NCBI GenBank assembly: GCA_026261815.1
Contig: JAMPIT010000188.1
Location: forward strand, 372,001-436,000
Direction of reading: 5' to 3'
DNA length: 64,000 nucleotides
Origin: Monarcha castaneiventris obscurior
Taxonomy: Eukaryota; Chordata; Aves; Passeriformes; Monarchidae
Positions 1 to 13,000 of the stretch are shown one piece after another (position 1 is the first letter of the stretch; the number at the start of each line of letters is the position of its first letter). The notes under the pieces were generated by a model. It saw only the letters and a list, made by a program, of their open reading frames with translations. It made no database searches and had not been told where the DNA came from. A program made the position numbers and the translations under genes.

Positions 1-918
1 TATCAGCAAAGTATAACTGTTGCATTCAGCTCCCACAGCCAGATAAAAGCATTGATAAAAATCTTGCCCAGAGCTGGCCCCAGGCCTGAGCCCTGAGGAA
101 CCACCCCTGGGGTCTGGTAACCTGCAGGACCCCTGCCTCAGAGAGATGCCTGCTCTCTGTCTCCTTGTGTTGCTGACCCTCTCATGACTTGTGTTCACCA
201 GCTAATGGTTCCCAGGGCCGCTGCCGTGTGTGGGACCCATCACCCCAGGCCTTGGTTCCTCCAGAGGGCCACTGGGGAGGTGCAGACTCCCAGGGCTGTT
301 CCCACTGGGAACAGGGCAGAAGAGACTGTACTCAGTTTGCAGTTTGAGAATGAGAACACTGGGCACGAGGAGCTGCTGAGAATCTGCCCCTAGAGTGTCC
401 AGGAATGGAAGTTTGGCAGATAAGGAAGGAGGGACTGAGGAAACGATGCAGTTTGTTTCATCTGAGGCATCAGTGGAAGTGTGGAGGAGCAATGGTGTCC
501 ATGGAGGGGGAATGGACTGAACCCAGCCCAGACTTGCAGGGATGAGGAGCATAAGGAGCTGCCCAGAGGTCCCATCCTTGGGGGGTTCTATGGAAGGAGC
601 TGCCCAGAGGTCCCATCCTTGGGGGGTTCTATGGAAGGAGCTGCCCAGAGGTCCCATCCTTGGGGGGTTCTATGGAAGGAGCTGCCCAGAGGTCCCATCC
701 TTGGGGGGTTCTATGGAAGGAGCTGCCCAGAGGTCCCATCCTTGGGGGGTTCTATGGAAGGAGCTGCCCAGAGGTCCCATCCTTGGGGGGTTCTATGGAA
801 GGAGCTGCCCAGAGGTCCCATCCTTGGGGGGTTCTGTGTAAGGAGCTGCCCAGAGGTCCCATCCTTGGGGTTCAGCGAATGCTTTGTGGTGTCAGCTGGC
901 TCCTGTCTCCCTTGGCAG
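1..918 (+). other. SCRIB: SCRIB intron, 5' part outside window
   Basis: This is non-coding sequence upstream of the first visible SCRIB exon, whose acceptor AG is at 917-918. Apart from the 41-bp minisatellite at its 3' end I see no exon with plausible splice sites here. Confidence 0.7.
553..872. repeat. 41-bp minisatellite, about 7.8 copies
   Basis: A 41-bp unit starting AAGGAGCTGCCCAGAGGTCC repeats head to tail at 553, 594, 635, 676, 717, 758, 799 and 840. Copies are nearly identical; the last is cut short and the seventh has small changes near its end. Because 41 is not a multiple of three, the array stays open in all three + frames, which creates false ORFs. It lies about 45 bp before a SCRIB acceptor site. 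Confidence 0.95.
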
Positions 919-1084
919 CCCGCAAGCTGCAGCAGCAGAGAGCCCTTCTGCTGGAGGAGGAAGCCGAGGAGGATGAGGAGGTGAGGCAGGTGCCTGAGGC
1001 TGTGCAGTCCAGCATCATCATCGAGGGCGTAGAGTACAAGGTCGAGAGGCTGAACGGAAGGAGCATCCAGGCCCCAGCAGCTCG
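919..1084 (+). CDS. SCRIB: SCRIB coding exon (a)
   Basis: The acceptor is TTGGCAG before 919 and the donor GTAAGA follows 1084. The exon enters in phase 1 and exits in phase 2. It encodes a Glu-rich run followed by SSIIIEGVEYKVERLNGRS. Confidence 0.9.
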
Positions 1085-4000
1085 GTAAGACAGGAGCACA
1101 GCCCTGCACCACCCACACATCAGAGGTGCCCAGGAATTCTCAGGGAAGAGGGCTGGGCAAGATTTCTTCTTCAGCATAGAAAAGGCCAAGTTTTCCAGCT
1201 CTCTCTTGTCAGGGAACAGCTCCTTCAGCTGTGCCCAAGGATATGTGGGGAGGTTGATTTTTAGAGATGATTCAAGATAAGCTGAATGATAAAGTGATGC
1301 TAAAACAGGTTTGGGGTTTTTTTAGACTTGGCCTCCAGGTTACCTTGATAGTTTTTTTCTAATTCTTGGGCATAGAACTGAGGAATGAGAAAAGGGTTCT
1401 CAAAGGCTCCAGATAAATTAAGAATGCACTGGAGTGAAGCTGCAGCTGTCCTTATCTGTCTTTGAAGCCTTTGGGACAGACATTCTCCTCTCCACAAACA
1501 CTTTTCAGTCACAGTGGCAGAACACACCCTGGCATGTGGAATCTCATTTCTCTCTGTTGTTTCTGCCCGGTCTCAGTTGAGGAACTTCTCACTTAATGAT
1601 GCCCTGAGACTTTCCTTGCCCCTTCTGTGCTGAGGCAGCTCCAAGGAGGAAAGCATTCATATGCAGCTCCTTGGTTCTCTGGGAAGTCCCACTTTTCCCT
1701 CCTGTTTTCATACTGAAACATGGGATGCTGAAGAACAGGAAGGCTGGATCCATCAGATGACTTTCAGTTGCTTATTATTTACACTTGAATGCAGGGGAGG
1801 CAGTGGAAGAGACTGAAGTTGTGTTTCTTGAAATATTTCTCATGCTGGAAGAGAAACTGAAATTTAATTAAAATAAACTTGAGCAGTAAAAACCAGGGCT
1901 GAGCGTCACTATAAAATGAACACCCCCAGCTTTCCCAGCCAGGTTCCAGCTCTCAGAGCAGCTCCATGGCTCATCTTGTGGAAGAACTTGTAATGATCAA
2001 ATTAATCTGTTAATGAAGGTATAAAATCAGGATCAGGTGACAAGTGTTTCCAAGGTGAATCTTTCTTGGGCTCCTCTGTTTGCAGTCCCTTTGTGCCACA
2101 TCTGACAAACACAAGTGTGAGGTCCAAGTTCCCAGGACTGAAGGGTAAGATCTGGAGGAAAAGAAAGCACAACAAATACTTTTATTAGAAAAACTGAGGA
2201 AAAGTTTGTGTGTGTGTGTGTTCATGGCTGGCTGACCTCCTGCTGCAGGAAATGGGCTCTGATATCAGTGTGGACATTTAGGAGATCCCCACAGGAATGC
2301 TTACAGCAATGGTGGACGAGCTGCTGAGCAAAGCCATGGAGGGTTGTGACTTCACCCTGAACCCGTTGTTGCTTTCTGGGGGTGGACCTGTCCCACCCTT
2401 CGCTGGGTGTGCAGCCTGTGGTGCTGCAGCTTACAGGGGTTTTTTCTCCAGGCCCTTGGAGCACAGTGAGAGCAGCAGCTCACAGAGGAATTCCCTGGAA
2501 GAGGGGATCAAGTCTGAGCAGAGAACCAACTCCATGTCAGGGTGAGTGGGGCAGCTGGGGCAGGGGCTGGACAGTTCCTCCTTTTTTAGCAGCCAGGGGC
2601 TGCACAGGAAGGATTTGGTGGAGGAAGAGAAACTGATCAGACCCAACTTCATAGAATCCCAGGATGGGTTGGGTTGGAGAGACCCTCAAGATGATCTGGT
2701 TTCAACCCCCTGCCATTTGGGGGTTGCTCCAAGGACAGCCAGTCCCCGTCCAGCCAGAAATTCCTTACAAGAAACTTGCCTGTGCTGTGTGTCCTCCCAC
2801 ACCCCACAACAGCCCGTGGATGTGGCACTGAGCGGGTGATTGGAGCTGCCACTCCCAGGCAAGGGAGCTGTGGTGGCCCTGGGCTGCCTCCCTCTCACGG
2901 CTTCTCTCTGCCCAGGCTGAGCCCGTCGCCGCTGGGCGATCCCGCGGCTCCCGTGCGGACAGCCAAGGCCGAGCGGCGGCACCAGGAGCGGCTGCGGATG
3001 CAGAGCCCGGAGCTGCTGAGCGGGCAGGAGAAGGAGCTGTCTCCAGCAGAGCGCCGGGCCCTGGAGGCAGAGAAACGAGCCATGTGGAGGGCAGCACGGT
3101 GAGCCAGAGCTTCCCTGCCCCTGTGCTGGGCCAGAGCAGGGGAGCTGCTGCGTGTCTGGGGCCTGAAGGGAATAAAACCAGGGAATAAGGGACCCTTTCA
3201 AAGGCAGGTGTTGAGGGAGGTTATGTAGGATCTGTTCAAGCAGTGCAAAGCACTGGTGGCTTGGCTGAGCTTGTCCACTTCTGTCAGCACCCAGGGGAGA
3301 GGGCGCCCAGGTTCCCACAGTGCCTGCACGGCCGTGGACACGAGGAGTGCACATGAACACCACCCCAGTGTGTTGTGGTGGGTGTGTTCCTTCCCTCAGC
3401 CTTCTTCTTAACCCATGTAAAATGGTGTTACTGAAGCTGCAAGGTCACACATCCAAAACGAAAAATGGAATTTCCTATTTCCAGTGTTGCTGGGTTGGAA
3501 ATTGTGCTGCAGCCAAGACACTGGCAGGATGAGGCTATTCTTACCCACATGAGCTGTTTCATCAGCTATGAAAGAGTGACTAAAAATTGTTCTGGAAGAA
3601 AGAAGACTTCCTAAGTCAGAACCTAAGACTTGAAGCTGGTCCAGGCGTTTACTGTGTCATAGAATTCCTTCCAAAAATTAGTCAGGCTGCTCCTGTTAAC
3701 TAATGATAGTTTTTCTTCTCCTGATATTCCTGTAGGAGGCATTCAAAGGACAGTCTGAACTGTCTCTTTTGGGGTTTGGATGAGGCTTGGAGAGGAACAG
3801 GGTTTTAGATAAGACTGGAGGGATCACTGTGAACTGTGATTCTCCTTAGCAATTCCAGTGTTTGTACTTGGCACGGATGATCATGGGGCTGTTGCTCCTG
3901 GGGAGGCTCCAAGAATGGAGAAATGCAAAGTGGATCCTCAGTGAGAGCTGGACTGATGTTCTGAGGCTTTGAGCAAATTTTCTCTGAGATTAGCATCTCA

Positions 4001-7000
4001 CATCTCACCAGGATGGTTCTGGTGAGAAGGGACCATCACAACCATCCAGTCCCACTCCATGCCGTGGGTAGGGACACCTTCCACTAGACCTGGTTGCTCC
4101 AAGCCCCATCCAACCTGGCCTTGAACACTTTCAGGGATGGGGCAGCCACAGCTTCTCTGGGCACCCTGTGCCAGGGCCTCCCCACCCTCACAGGAAAGGA
4201 TTCCTTCCCCAAGATCCCCTCTAGCCCTGCCCTCTGGCAGTGGGAAGCCATTCCCCCTTGTGCTGCCACTCCAGGCCTTTGTAAAGTCTCCCTCCAGCTG
4301 TCTTGGAGCCTCTTTAGGGACTGCCTTGCTCTGCCATGTCCTTCCTTATGAGGTTGGAGAGACCACCGAGTTCCTTGTGCTCAGAGAGGGCTGTAATCAC
4401 ACATCTCTGTCTCAGGAGAAGCTGTCAGTGTGAAATAGAGCCAAACCAGCCATCAGTGTGACCCTGTGCAAGCACCAGTGTCAGACATCCTGCACAGACT
4501 TACTCTTGGTCTCCAGACCTCCTGGAAATCCACATCACTGTGCTTGGAGAGGGGTAGTGCCCAATCTGCCATCCCTTCCCAGTGAGACATGCAAGGGTTT
4601 CACTCCCTCGTGCCTCTGCTTCCCAGGTTCATTCCTCACATGATGGGGGAGGCTTTCTGAGATCTGTCAGCTCTGATCCATGCTTCAGCATGACTGTATC
4701 TGAGGAATGCTGTAATATAGAGGCTTTGTTTAAGATGGGTGTCAAAAGGAGAAACAGGTTGTTGCCCATGCAGAGTTTTGGAAGCAGAGTCCCTGCAGGG
4801 ACACCTCTGAAGTCCCAGGTGTGCAGCTCCAGTCTCAGGACTCTGCTCTTCCAGGAACTTGGTGTTGCCAGCAGATAAACCTGAAAAATGCTGGGAGGGG
4901 AGAGGATGGCTTTAGGTGATGTGAGGATATGGTTTGCTCCTGGAATGTTACTGTTTATCTGCCCATGGTCTTGGGCCAGCCAGGATGTGGCTGGAGTTGC
5001 TCAGGGCCCAGTAAAAGTTTCACATGACACTGTAGGAGGGTCAGTGAGTGTGGAGCACCATGGGTTTGTCCACTGTGGGCAGAAGAGAGACCTCTCATCC
5101 CAGACCTTCAGTCTCTTTTTGTCCATGGCAAATGGGGCGAGCAAAAGAAGAGCCTTCCCAAGGAGGGAATACCTGTCAAGGAGAAGGTCAGATCCAGCTG
5201 ATCAGATCCAGCTTGAGCTGTCAGATCCAGCCTTTTTGGGTTTACATTTGGCAGACCAGGGTTTCAGTTCCACTTTGTTTCCAGTGCTGAGGCACAGCTT
5301 TTTGTGCAGTTCTTGGAGAGGTGCCTGGCTGATGCTTTGGGCAGGAATCAGTTGCCCTAATGTGCTCCTTTTTGTAAGACAAGGAGGGACTATTCCCTGC
5401 TGCCACAGATCTCCCAGGAGGATCCAGTGGTCTCAAGGTCCCTCTTCCCTAGCTCTGGAACAGGCACAATGATGTGATCAGGTCCTGTCTCCAGAGGCCC
5501 CTGTGCTGCAGGGGAAATTCTGCACTGCCCCACACACAGAGCTCGGCCCCACTAACCCATGTTCTCTCCAAGTGCCGCTGGGTTTGTTCCTCCCTTTCTA
5601 ATCTTCTGTCTTCTGCTTCTTTCCAGTTCTCTGCTCTGTGCTGTCACTCGTGACCCCATCAGTTTGCACCTACTTGGGCTTTCCTTGTTCTCCCTGTGTC
5701 ATCAGTGCTCTGCCAGGATGTGTGATGCCCCTCCTTCCCCCCATCCCCTGGCACCCCTCGTGCTCTGTTGAGACACACACAGAGACAGACCCATGTTACA
5801 CACGTGTTCTGGGCATGCACAGCCTGGCACAGAATCGTGGAATCATGGAATAGATGGGTTGGAAGGGACCTTAGAGCTCATCTGGTTCCACCCCCCGCCA
5901 CAGGCAAGGACACCCGCCACTATCCCAGGTGGCCTTGGACACTTCCAGGGATGGGGCAGCCACAGCTTCTCTGGACAGCCTGTGCCAGGGCCTCACCATC
6001 CTCACAGGGAAGGATTTTATATTGGTATTTCATCTAACTCTGCCCTCTGGCAGTAGGAAGCCATTCCCCCTCATCTAGCACTCCAGGCCCTTGCACCATG
6101 GGAAGAGGGAGGTTCAGGTGCACACCGAGGGGCAGGTGCCCAGGCAGGCCTGGGGGCATTTGGGCAGTTTTCCTCCGCCACACAGGCTGGTTTAGGGACC
6201 CACTCACCCTCAGTTACGTGTGTCCCCAGACAAAATCTGTGTATTGTGCTTGGCCATTTTGTTCCCCTTTTCCCATGGTCCAGCAGAGGTGCGTGGAACA
6301 CCTGACCAGTGTACACTGAGAGACTCCCACGTGTGGCAGACACCCACCCGTGCCCCACACCCCCAGGCTCACACTCACACTCTCTTTACCTCACAGCCTT
6401 TCCCATGGCTCTGAAGCTGTTCCCGGTCCCCTCCCAGCACAGGGGGAAGGCAGCTCTGGATGTCGAGGCTCTGAGGCTGATGCTCCTGGGCACAATCCCA
6501 GATTGCCCCCAGGGGTTCCTGCTGCCTCAGCAGTGGCCATGGTTGGGCAGGATCAGATCTGGGACCCAGTTTAGCCAAGGCTGCCCCTGTGTCAGACCTG
6601 TATTTCCCTTCACCAGGGTATGTTCCTGTATCTGTTTCTTTCTTTTCCTGTGCTTGTCTGCTGCAATGTTCATCACCATCATCTCTTCCTCTTCCTCCTC
6701 CTCCTCCTTCTCCTATTCCTTCTCCTGCTCCTCCTCCTCAGATCCTCAGCTCTTGAAGACAGTATTAAACAGTACGAGCAGGATCTGGCCAGGAAGCTGT
6801 ACCAGTCCCGGCAGTGGGCACCTGCTCCTGGGGCCAGGCCAGCTCAGATGTCTAGCCCAGTGCAGAGTCACGCCTCAAGAATCCCTGGGTCAGGAGGCCA
6901 ATCCAGGTGTGCACAGCCCCCTCCCCACAGCTGCATGCTCCTGTCTGTGTCCCTGTGCCCCACTGGGGCCTCCTGGGGCAGGAGGATGTGGGAATGGTCC

Positions 7001-10000
7001 CTGGTGTCCATGGCCCAGAGAACAAGGGGGGATGCTGGGGCTGTCTGATGGGGAGAAAGGAGCAGATGTCTCTGAGGGCTGGGCCCACTTTTCCACAGCT
7101 ATTTCACAGAATCCTAGAGTGGGGTTGAAGGCACCTGAAAGATCATCTTGTTGTTCCACCCCCCTGCCATGGGCAGCAACAGCTTCCACTAGACCAGGTT
7201 GCTCAGGGTCCCATCCAGCCTGGCTTTTCACGATCTGATGACTGAGGAGGGTTAAGGTGCAACACACTGAGCACAGAAGAGAGTAAAGCCCCCGAGGACT
7301 GATCCTGCTCGTGTGATCCTTGCAGTTCTGTCCCCAGCTTGGGTCACTGTCCTGTTGTGTGGCACCTCTGGGACTGCCCACAGCTTCTTAGTGTGTTGAT
7401 CCATAGCTTCAGGCTCTGTCTGTTTGGCACATGTGATGACATGTGTTTTGGGATGGCAGCCGACCCAGCTGTCCTTCTGCCTGCCTCGGGGACCCTCGGG
7501 GGCTTTGTTCCACCCCTCTGCGCTCAGCCCGTGGGCTCTGGCCCTGCACTGCTGCACACAGATGGCAGTGACTGACGGCTTTTTCTCCCGACCCTGTTCC
7601 TGAGGCAGGATGAAATCACTGGAACAGGATGCTCTTAAAGCCCAGATGGTTATTGCCAAGTCCAAGGAGGGGAAGAAGCGCAGCACCCTGGAGCAGCTGG
7701 CAGAGTCACCATCGCCCGCTCCGACGCCGTCCCCGACGCCGCTGGAAGGTACTGAGTGGCTGCTGCTGCCTCCATGGGAAATGGGCAGTGCTCCTGGAGC
7801 TTAACCCGCTCAGAAGCAGAGCTGTGGGAAGCAATTCCCTCCTTCAGCCTGGCTGGAAGGTCCCTGGGGGCATGTGGCATCTGTCAGCATAGGGGATGGG
7901 CCTCAGCTGTAGAACGTGTGATAGCACCTGAGGTAGAGGCGAGGCTCCAGGGAGCCAGGGTGGAAACACAGCCAGCATCCTGATTTTCTGAAAAAGCAGT
8001 AACAAGGTGTTTGTTGGGAAGGCAGAAGGCAGGGTCTGCCCTCGGCGTGGTGTCACCACACTGAAATGCTGCTGAGTGGAAGGAGCTGGGGGGGCTGAAT
8101 GTCACGCTGCCAGGCAGTCACTAACTGTGCTCTTCTGTCACCTCTTGCAGATTGCAGCCCCAGGAACGTCACTTCCCCGGGAAGGCTGGTATGGTATTCT
8201 CCTGCTTGCTTTTTTCACCTTTCCTAAATCCTGGGATTCCCTGGTTACTCGGCTGTGCCTGGGATCCGTGGGTCCCCACTTAATCCTTGAGCCAGGTGTG
8301 GCTGCATGGTGCAGGGAATGGTGAGAGGCTCCTGGCTAGAGGCTGCCCCCTTTATTGCAGCTCCCATGTGACATCTGCTTGCTGTTTCCCTATTTTATTC
8401 TGTCGTCCTTTCCTTGGTTCTTCACCTCCTTGTTGAGAAAGTTTTTCACCATGCTCAGAGGGCCTTTCCCCAACTTCAGAAGGCCTTTGCCTGGGTTCAG
8501 AAGGCCTTTGCCTGCATTCTGAAAGCCTTTCACTTCACTTCAGAGACTTTGGCCCTGTGTTTCCTCAACAGCACAAAACAGACCTTCAGCTGCAATCAGC
8601 ATTTTCCTTTTCCTAACCCTCAGTAAATGCTGCGGGACATTGGTGCACAGAACTGTAAGAATTGGTGAGACCATGTCACCCTGGTTTTCACAGTGCTCCA
8701 TGTTTTTACTTTTGTAGTAGAAGTTCTCATGCTCTTTCTATAAACATAGCTCTTGTTTTTCTAACCGGCTAAGGATGTTTACCGAACTTTTAGATTGTTG
8801 TTCATACCTTTCTCCAAGGCGTAGAAAGGTGATAGACTGAGTTCCTATCCTGTAAAATGCTAGAGGTGTTAACCTCATCTACCAATGTATGATTGTTTTA
8901 GAAGAGGTATAAAAGTGTGATAATAAAGGTGGGCAGGGCCCTTTTGGCGCTGCTCCGTGGCCCCTTTCGCTCTGCTCGGTGGACCTGCTGCCTAACCTGC
9001 TGTTTGAATCTGCGTGTTCGTGTCCCGACACTGCGACAAGACCAGACCAGGGACAGCAGGGAGGGAGCAGCTGCATAGAGGGAACCACACCACAATGCAG
9101 CTCTGGACTGAAATTCTGACTGTGCTCCAGCTATCAGAAATCTTGCCATGAATTTCTCCCAAAAACAAGTTTCCTACCTGACTTGGTGTGCATTGGCATT
9201 TCCATTGGCAATGGAGCACATGTTGTTCCCTCTATGACTGAAAACCCCTGTCCTGGCACCAGAAGAGCTCCAAAGGCAGTGTCCCAGGGATGTCCCGTGT
9301 TCCAGGCTCTGTCCAGGCACTGCTGCCTCTCCCTGAGGATGTCCCCCTGCTTCTGCTGTGATCTCTGCTTAGATTGCTCAGCTTGCTGCTGCTTCTCCAT
9401 CCATTTCTCTCCCCTCACTTTCTCTTTTCTGTTTCTTCCCTTCTGCTGTCCCTTCTAGTCAATGTCTGAAAAGAAGTTTGACTACCGGGAATTTGCTGCT
9501 ATTCCTTCCTCCAAACCTGTTTACGAAATCCAGGTATAAACTGCATGCTGAGCCACCTTTAGATAGGTCAGGACTTGATTTGGTGGAAGAGCTGAGGCTG
9601 AGGGATTTGGGGACCCCCTTTGCAGAGGCCTTGCCTGTGTAGGGGCAGTGACACCAGTCTTGCTGAAAACTGAGGGCTGAAAACTGAGGGCTTATTGGAG
9701 GCTTCAGCCACTTGGAATTAGGAAAAAAGTTGGTCCAGATGGTTTTAAAATGAAGGACAAAAGCTTTGCAGATATAAAACAACTGCATCTTCACTGGAAT
9801 GGCTCCTGAAATATTTTTAAGTGAAAGATGAGAACTAAAAGGGAAGAAAAAATTACAGAAATGATGGCTAGAAAATGCCAAATTGGAGCAGGTGTGAACT
9901 TCCAGCTGGGATGTGTCTGGTGTCCTGCCTGAGGAGCAGCTGGGGTGCCAGTTCTCAAGTTGTAGTTCCGCTGTCAGTGAGCTGTGGAGTAAACACCTGG

Positions 10001-13000
10001 TTCTGAGGTGCTTCTTCCTGAAATGGCCTATTTTAAGCTGCTTTGTCATGGAAGCCCAGCTCTGCAGGTGATCCTGACCCCTATCTCCTGCTCTGGGGCC
10101 ACTGGAACCAATCCTCTAAGGCTGGGAGCTGTAACTGCCTGGGTCAGTCAGCCACTGGTGGTATTTGTGGCAGCTGATTTGAGCAGGTGCCCTGTGTCTG
10201 AATGGTTTCAGGTGGGGTTTTTAGTTTTACATACAGACCATGAAGCAGATACCTGTACATGGAGAGCCAGGAAGCGCTGCCACACTGGGCTTCACCCAGG
10301 ACACAAAGGTCCTGGCCCAGGGTGTGTCATTCCAAAGGCGGGCTGGCAGGGCTGTGGTTTGAGAATTCGCAGGCAGTTTTACATTATTTGATGTCTGTTC
10401 TTCACTGACACCTGTCCCTTGTACTGCTCTGCCCTTGGAAGTCATTCATCGTTTGCTTGAAGTGCCTTCCTTTGGGATGTGCCCCTCTCCAGGTTCTGTT
10501 CCAGGCAAGTTGGGGGACTGGCTGCTTGAGCCCTGTGGCAGCTCCAGACCACCCAAATTTCCCCAGGTGCAGCACTGGGTCTTTACATGCAGCTGAGAAG
10601 GTGCCTCCAAAGGAGGCTGCACCCCAAATCCTCAGGCAATGTCTGTGGGCCTCTCTCAGCAGTGCAATAATTCATAGAATCCTGGGATATTTTGGGTTTG
10701 GAGGGACCTTAAAGCTCATCTCATTCCACCCCCTGCCATGGGCAGGGACACCTTCTCCTGTCCCAGGTTGCTCCAAGCCCTGTCCAACCTGGCCTTGGAC
10801 ACTCGCAGGAATGGGGCAGCCACAGCTTCCCTGGGCACCCTGTGCAGGGTCTCACCTCTCGTAGGGAAAGATTTCTCTCTCATATCCAGTATAAATCTCC
10901 CCTCTTCCAGCTTAAAGCCTTTTTCTTCACTCTTTACACTTTCTGCCTTTTGTGTTACCTCCTCTCCTTCCTGCACACAGGTCAGGCAGTGGATGCTTGA
11001 CTCAAGCATGAGGGGTTGGGGCTGGAGCCTCTGTGGCCGTGTCCCGGCTGTGGCAATGCCAGGGCCTGTGAGGGCAGCAGGTTCTCTGTAGGGTGTTGGA
11101 AGGCTGGAGGTGGGGAATTACTGGGCACAAGTGTTACAGGTGTGCCTGATCACATTTGCTGTTCTCTTGCAGTCGCCTGATGCAGCTGATGACCTCAGAT
11201 ACGTCGATGACCGAAATAGCTCAGGTAAGCCCAGGCTAAAGGAGTCGTCGCTGTATCTCTCGCCCCCTGACATGGTTCTGGAGGGTTCCCCTTTGCTTGT
11301 GGAACCACCCTGAGGACTTCACCTTCTGCTGCTTGAAGCAGTGTCATGTTTTGTCTGTTCTAGAATGAAAACTCCGCGCTCACCACGTTCATTTTGGGTA
11401 GGATATTTGCATTGTGCTTCAGTGATGACTAATTTTCCCAGTGTGGTGTGTTACAAGCATGCCTGATTTTCTCCAGTTTTGTGTGCTGGAGTAGAGTGGT
11501 AGCAGGATGTGGCAGGGAAGTTCTGGCCTCTGTCACCTGCTGCAGGTGCATGTTGTCCATCATTCAGGGGCTGTCTTGTGCCCCTTTTGCTGGAACAGGG
11601 AATCATGCAGGTAAATTCATCCTGGGGCAGACTTGAAGCAGTTGGTGCTCCAGTACCCGGATGGCTGCGAGTTGCACTCGTGGGTCTGTGGGCATGGTCA
11701 CTTCAGTCAGCAGGAATTGAAGGTCTGCAGCTGGATCTCCAGGCTTCCAGCCAGGTGTGTCTGCCTGTCCCCAGCTGTAACAGACAGGTCAGACTCACCC
11801 AGTTTGTTCCAGGGGCTGTAGCAGCACCGTGGAGCTCTGCAGAGCCTGCCTGCTCTGTAGGAGCACTCCTGTTACCTCCGCTGGTTGCTTCTATGTGTCT
11901 TGCATGTTTCCCCCCTTTATTTGGCAAAAACCGCAGTTCCTTGTATCTTGACAAATTCCTCTGAGTACAGGCTGCATCCCAGACAGCTGATCCATGGCTG
12001 AGCTGTTTCCAGAAGGAGGTTCTGCTGTAGCACTCAACAAAAACTTAACTTTCCTGAGACCAGTATCTGTTCTTCATCCCTCAGAATCATCCTCTAAGCT
12101 CTGGGTTATTCTCTTGAGGTTGGTTGTTCAGTCGGTGCAGGGAACTGAGGGTCAGGGAAGGTCTGGGAAATAGCAGCTCCTGCTTAGGGCGTTCAGACCT
12201 CGCTGTTACCTGTCACTGCTCTGTTGGGCCCTCAAATGGGATGAAAGCCAAAAAGAAAAGAGTGTGGTGCTCATGGAGAGACCCAGCCCTTAGTCCATAA
12301 GTAATGCTTAAATCACCTGTGATGTGGGAGGCACAAACAAAAGAAGAAGGTTCTCCCAGATCATCTGGAAAGGATGGCAGGTGAGGATGCAAGTAAGCTC
12401 TCTTGGCGTGGGCCCAAGCTCTCCTGGCTTGTTTAGATCCCCCCATCCCATCTCACTCTTCCAGGCAGTGCAGCATTCCAGTCAACATTATCAGAATTGT
12501 CTTGGATCATGGAATTAAGGCTTTTTGACTCACAGCAATTCTTAAAACTTTGTGTTTGCAAACTGTTACGTCAGGAACTCTGAGAATATCCAACTTCAGG
12601 AAAGCGTTGGCATCTCACTCCTCCCAGCACACCCTTGTCCTCTTGTCCATGCAGAAACAGTTCCCTTCATTCTCTGGTCTGACTTCATGGTCATCATCTC
12701 TTAAATGTGTTTAGAAACCTTCATTCCAAGGTTTCCATGAGGCCATGGAGTTACCAAACTGCAGAGCAGCATTTTTAGGGTGGAACCGTGCGATGTCCTC
12801 GTGTCATGGCACGACTTTTCCAGATCACCTGGAGACAGTCATTTGCTTCCCAATCCTGTAACCCTCAGGTTCCAGAAATTCCCCTGATGACTCTGTGTTA
12901 CTCCTGTTACTGGAAACCTACTTATGGGATGTGAGAAGCTGCTTTTGTCCTGTGGTCTTTGCCCACATGGGCTGTCTGGTGTCTGCAGCAGCTTCCACAG

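Larger units (their letters stand above)
3099..6741 (+). other. SCRIB: SCRIB intron
   Basis: A 3.6-kb intron holding two long antisense CR1 copies and ending in a TCC-rich pyrimidine tract. Outside the repeats nothing coding was recognised. Confidence 0.7.
8189..9458 (+). other. SCRIB: SCRIB intron
   Basis: A 1.27-kb intron that contains a 21-bp tandem repeat and an LTR-like segment, both listed separately. It ends in a pyrimidine-rich acceptor at 9457-9458. Confidence 0.7.

Noticed and set aside
30..125. Segment reading CATTGATAAAAATCTTGCCC then CCCTGAGGAACCACC, like internal CR1 or another LINE
   Set aside because: The resemblance is partial and short, so I could not assign a family or ends.
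481..1088. Three overlapping + strand ORFs with repeated GGSMEGAAQRSHPW-like peptides
   Set aside because: They are products of the 41-bp minisatellite, which is open in all frames. Only the part from 919 is SCRIB exon.
6309..7238. 309-codon + strand ORF
   Set aside because: It runs through intron, the TCC tract (poly-Ser) and the cassette exon in a different frame, with no family similarity.
8414..8626. 70-codon ORF with KAF heptads as a gene
   Set aside because: It is intronic, has no splice or promoter support, and is explained by a 21-bp repeat.
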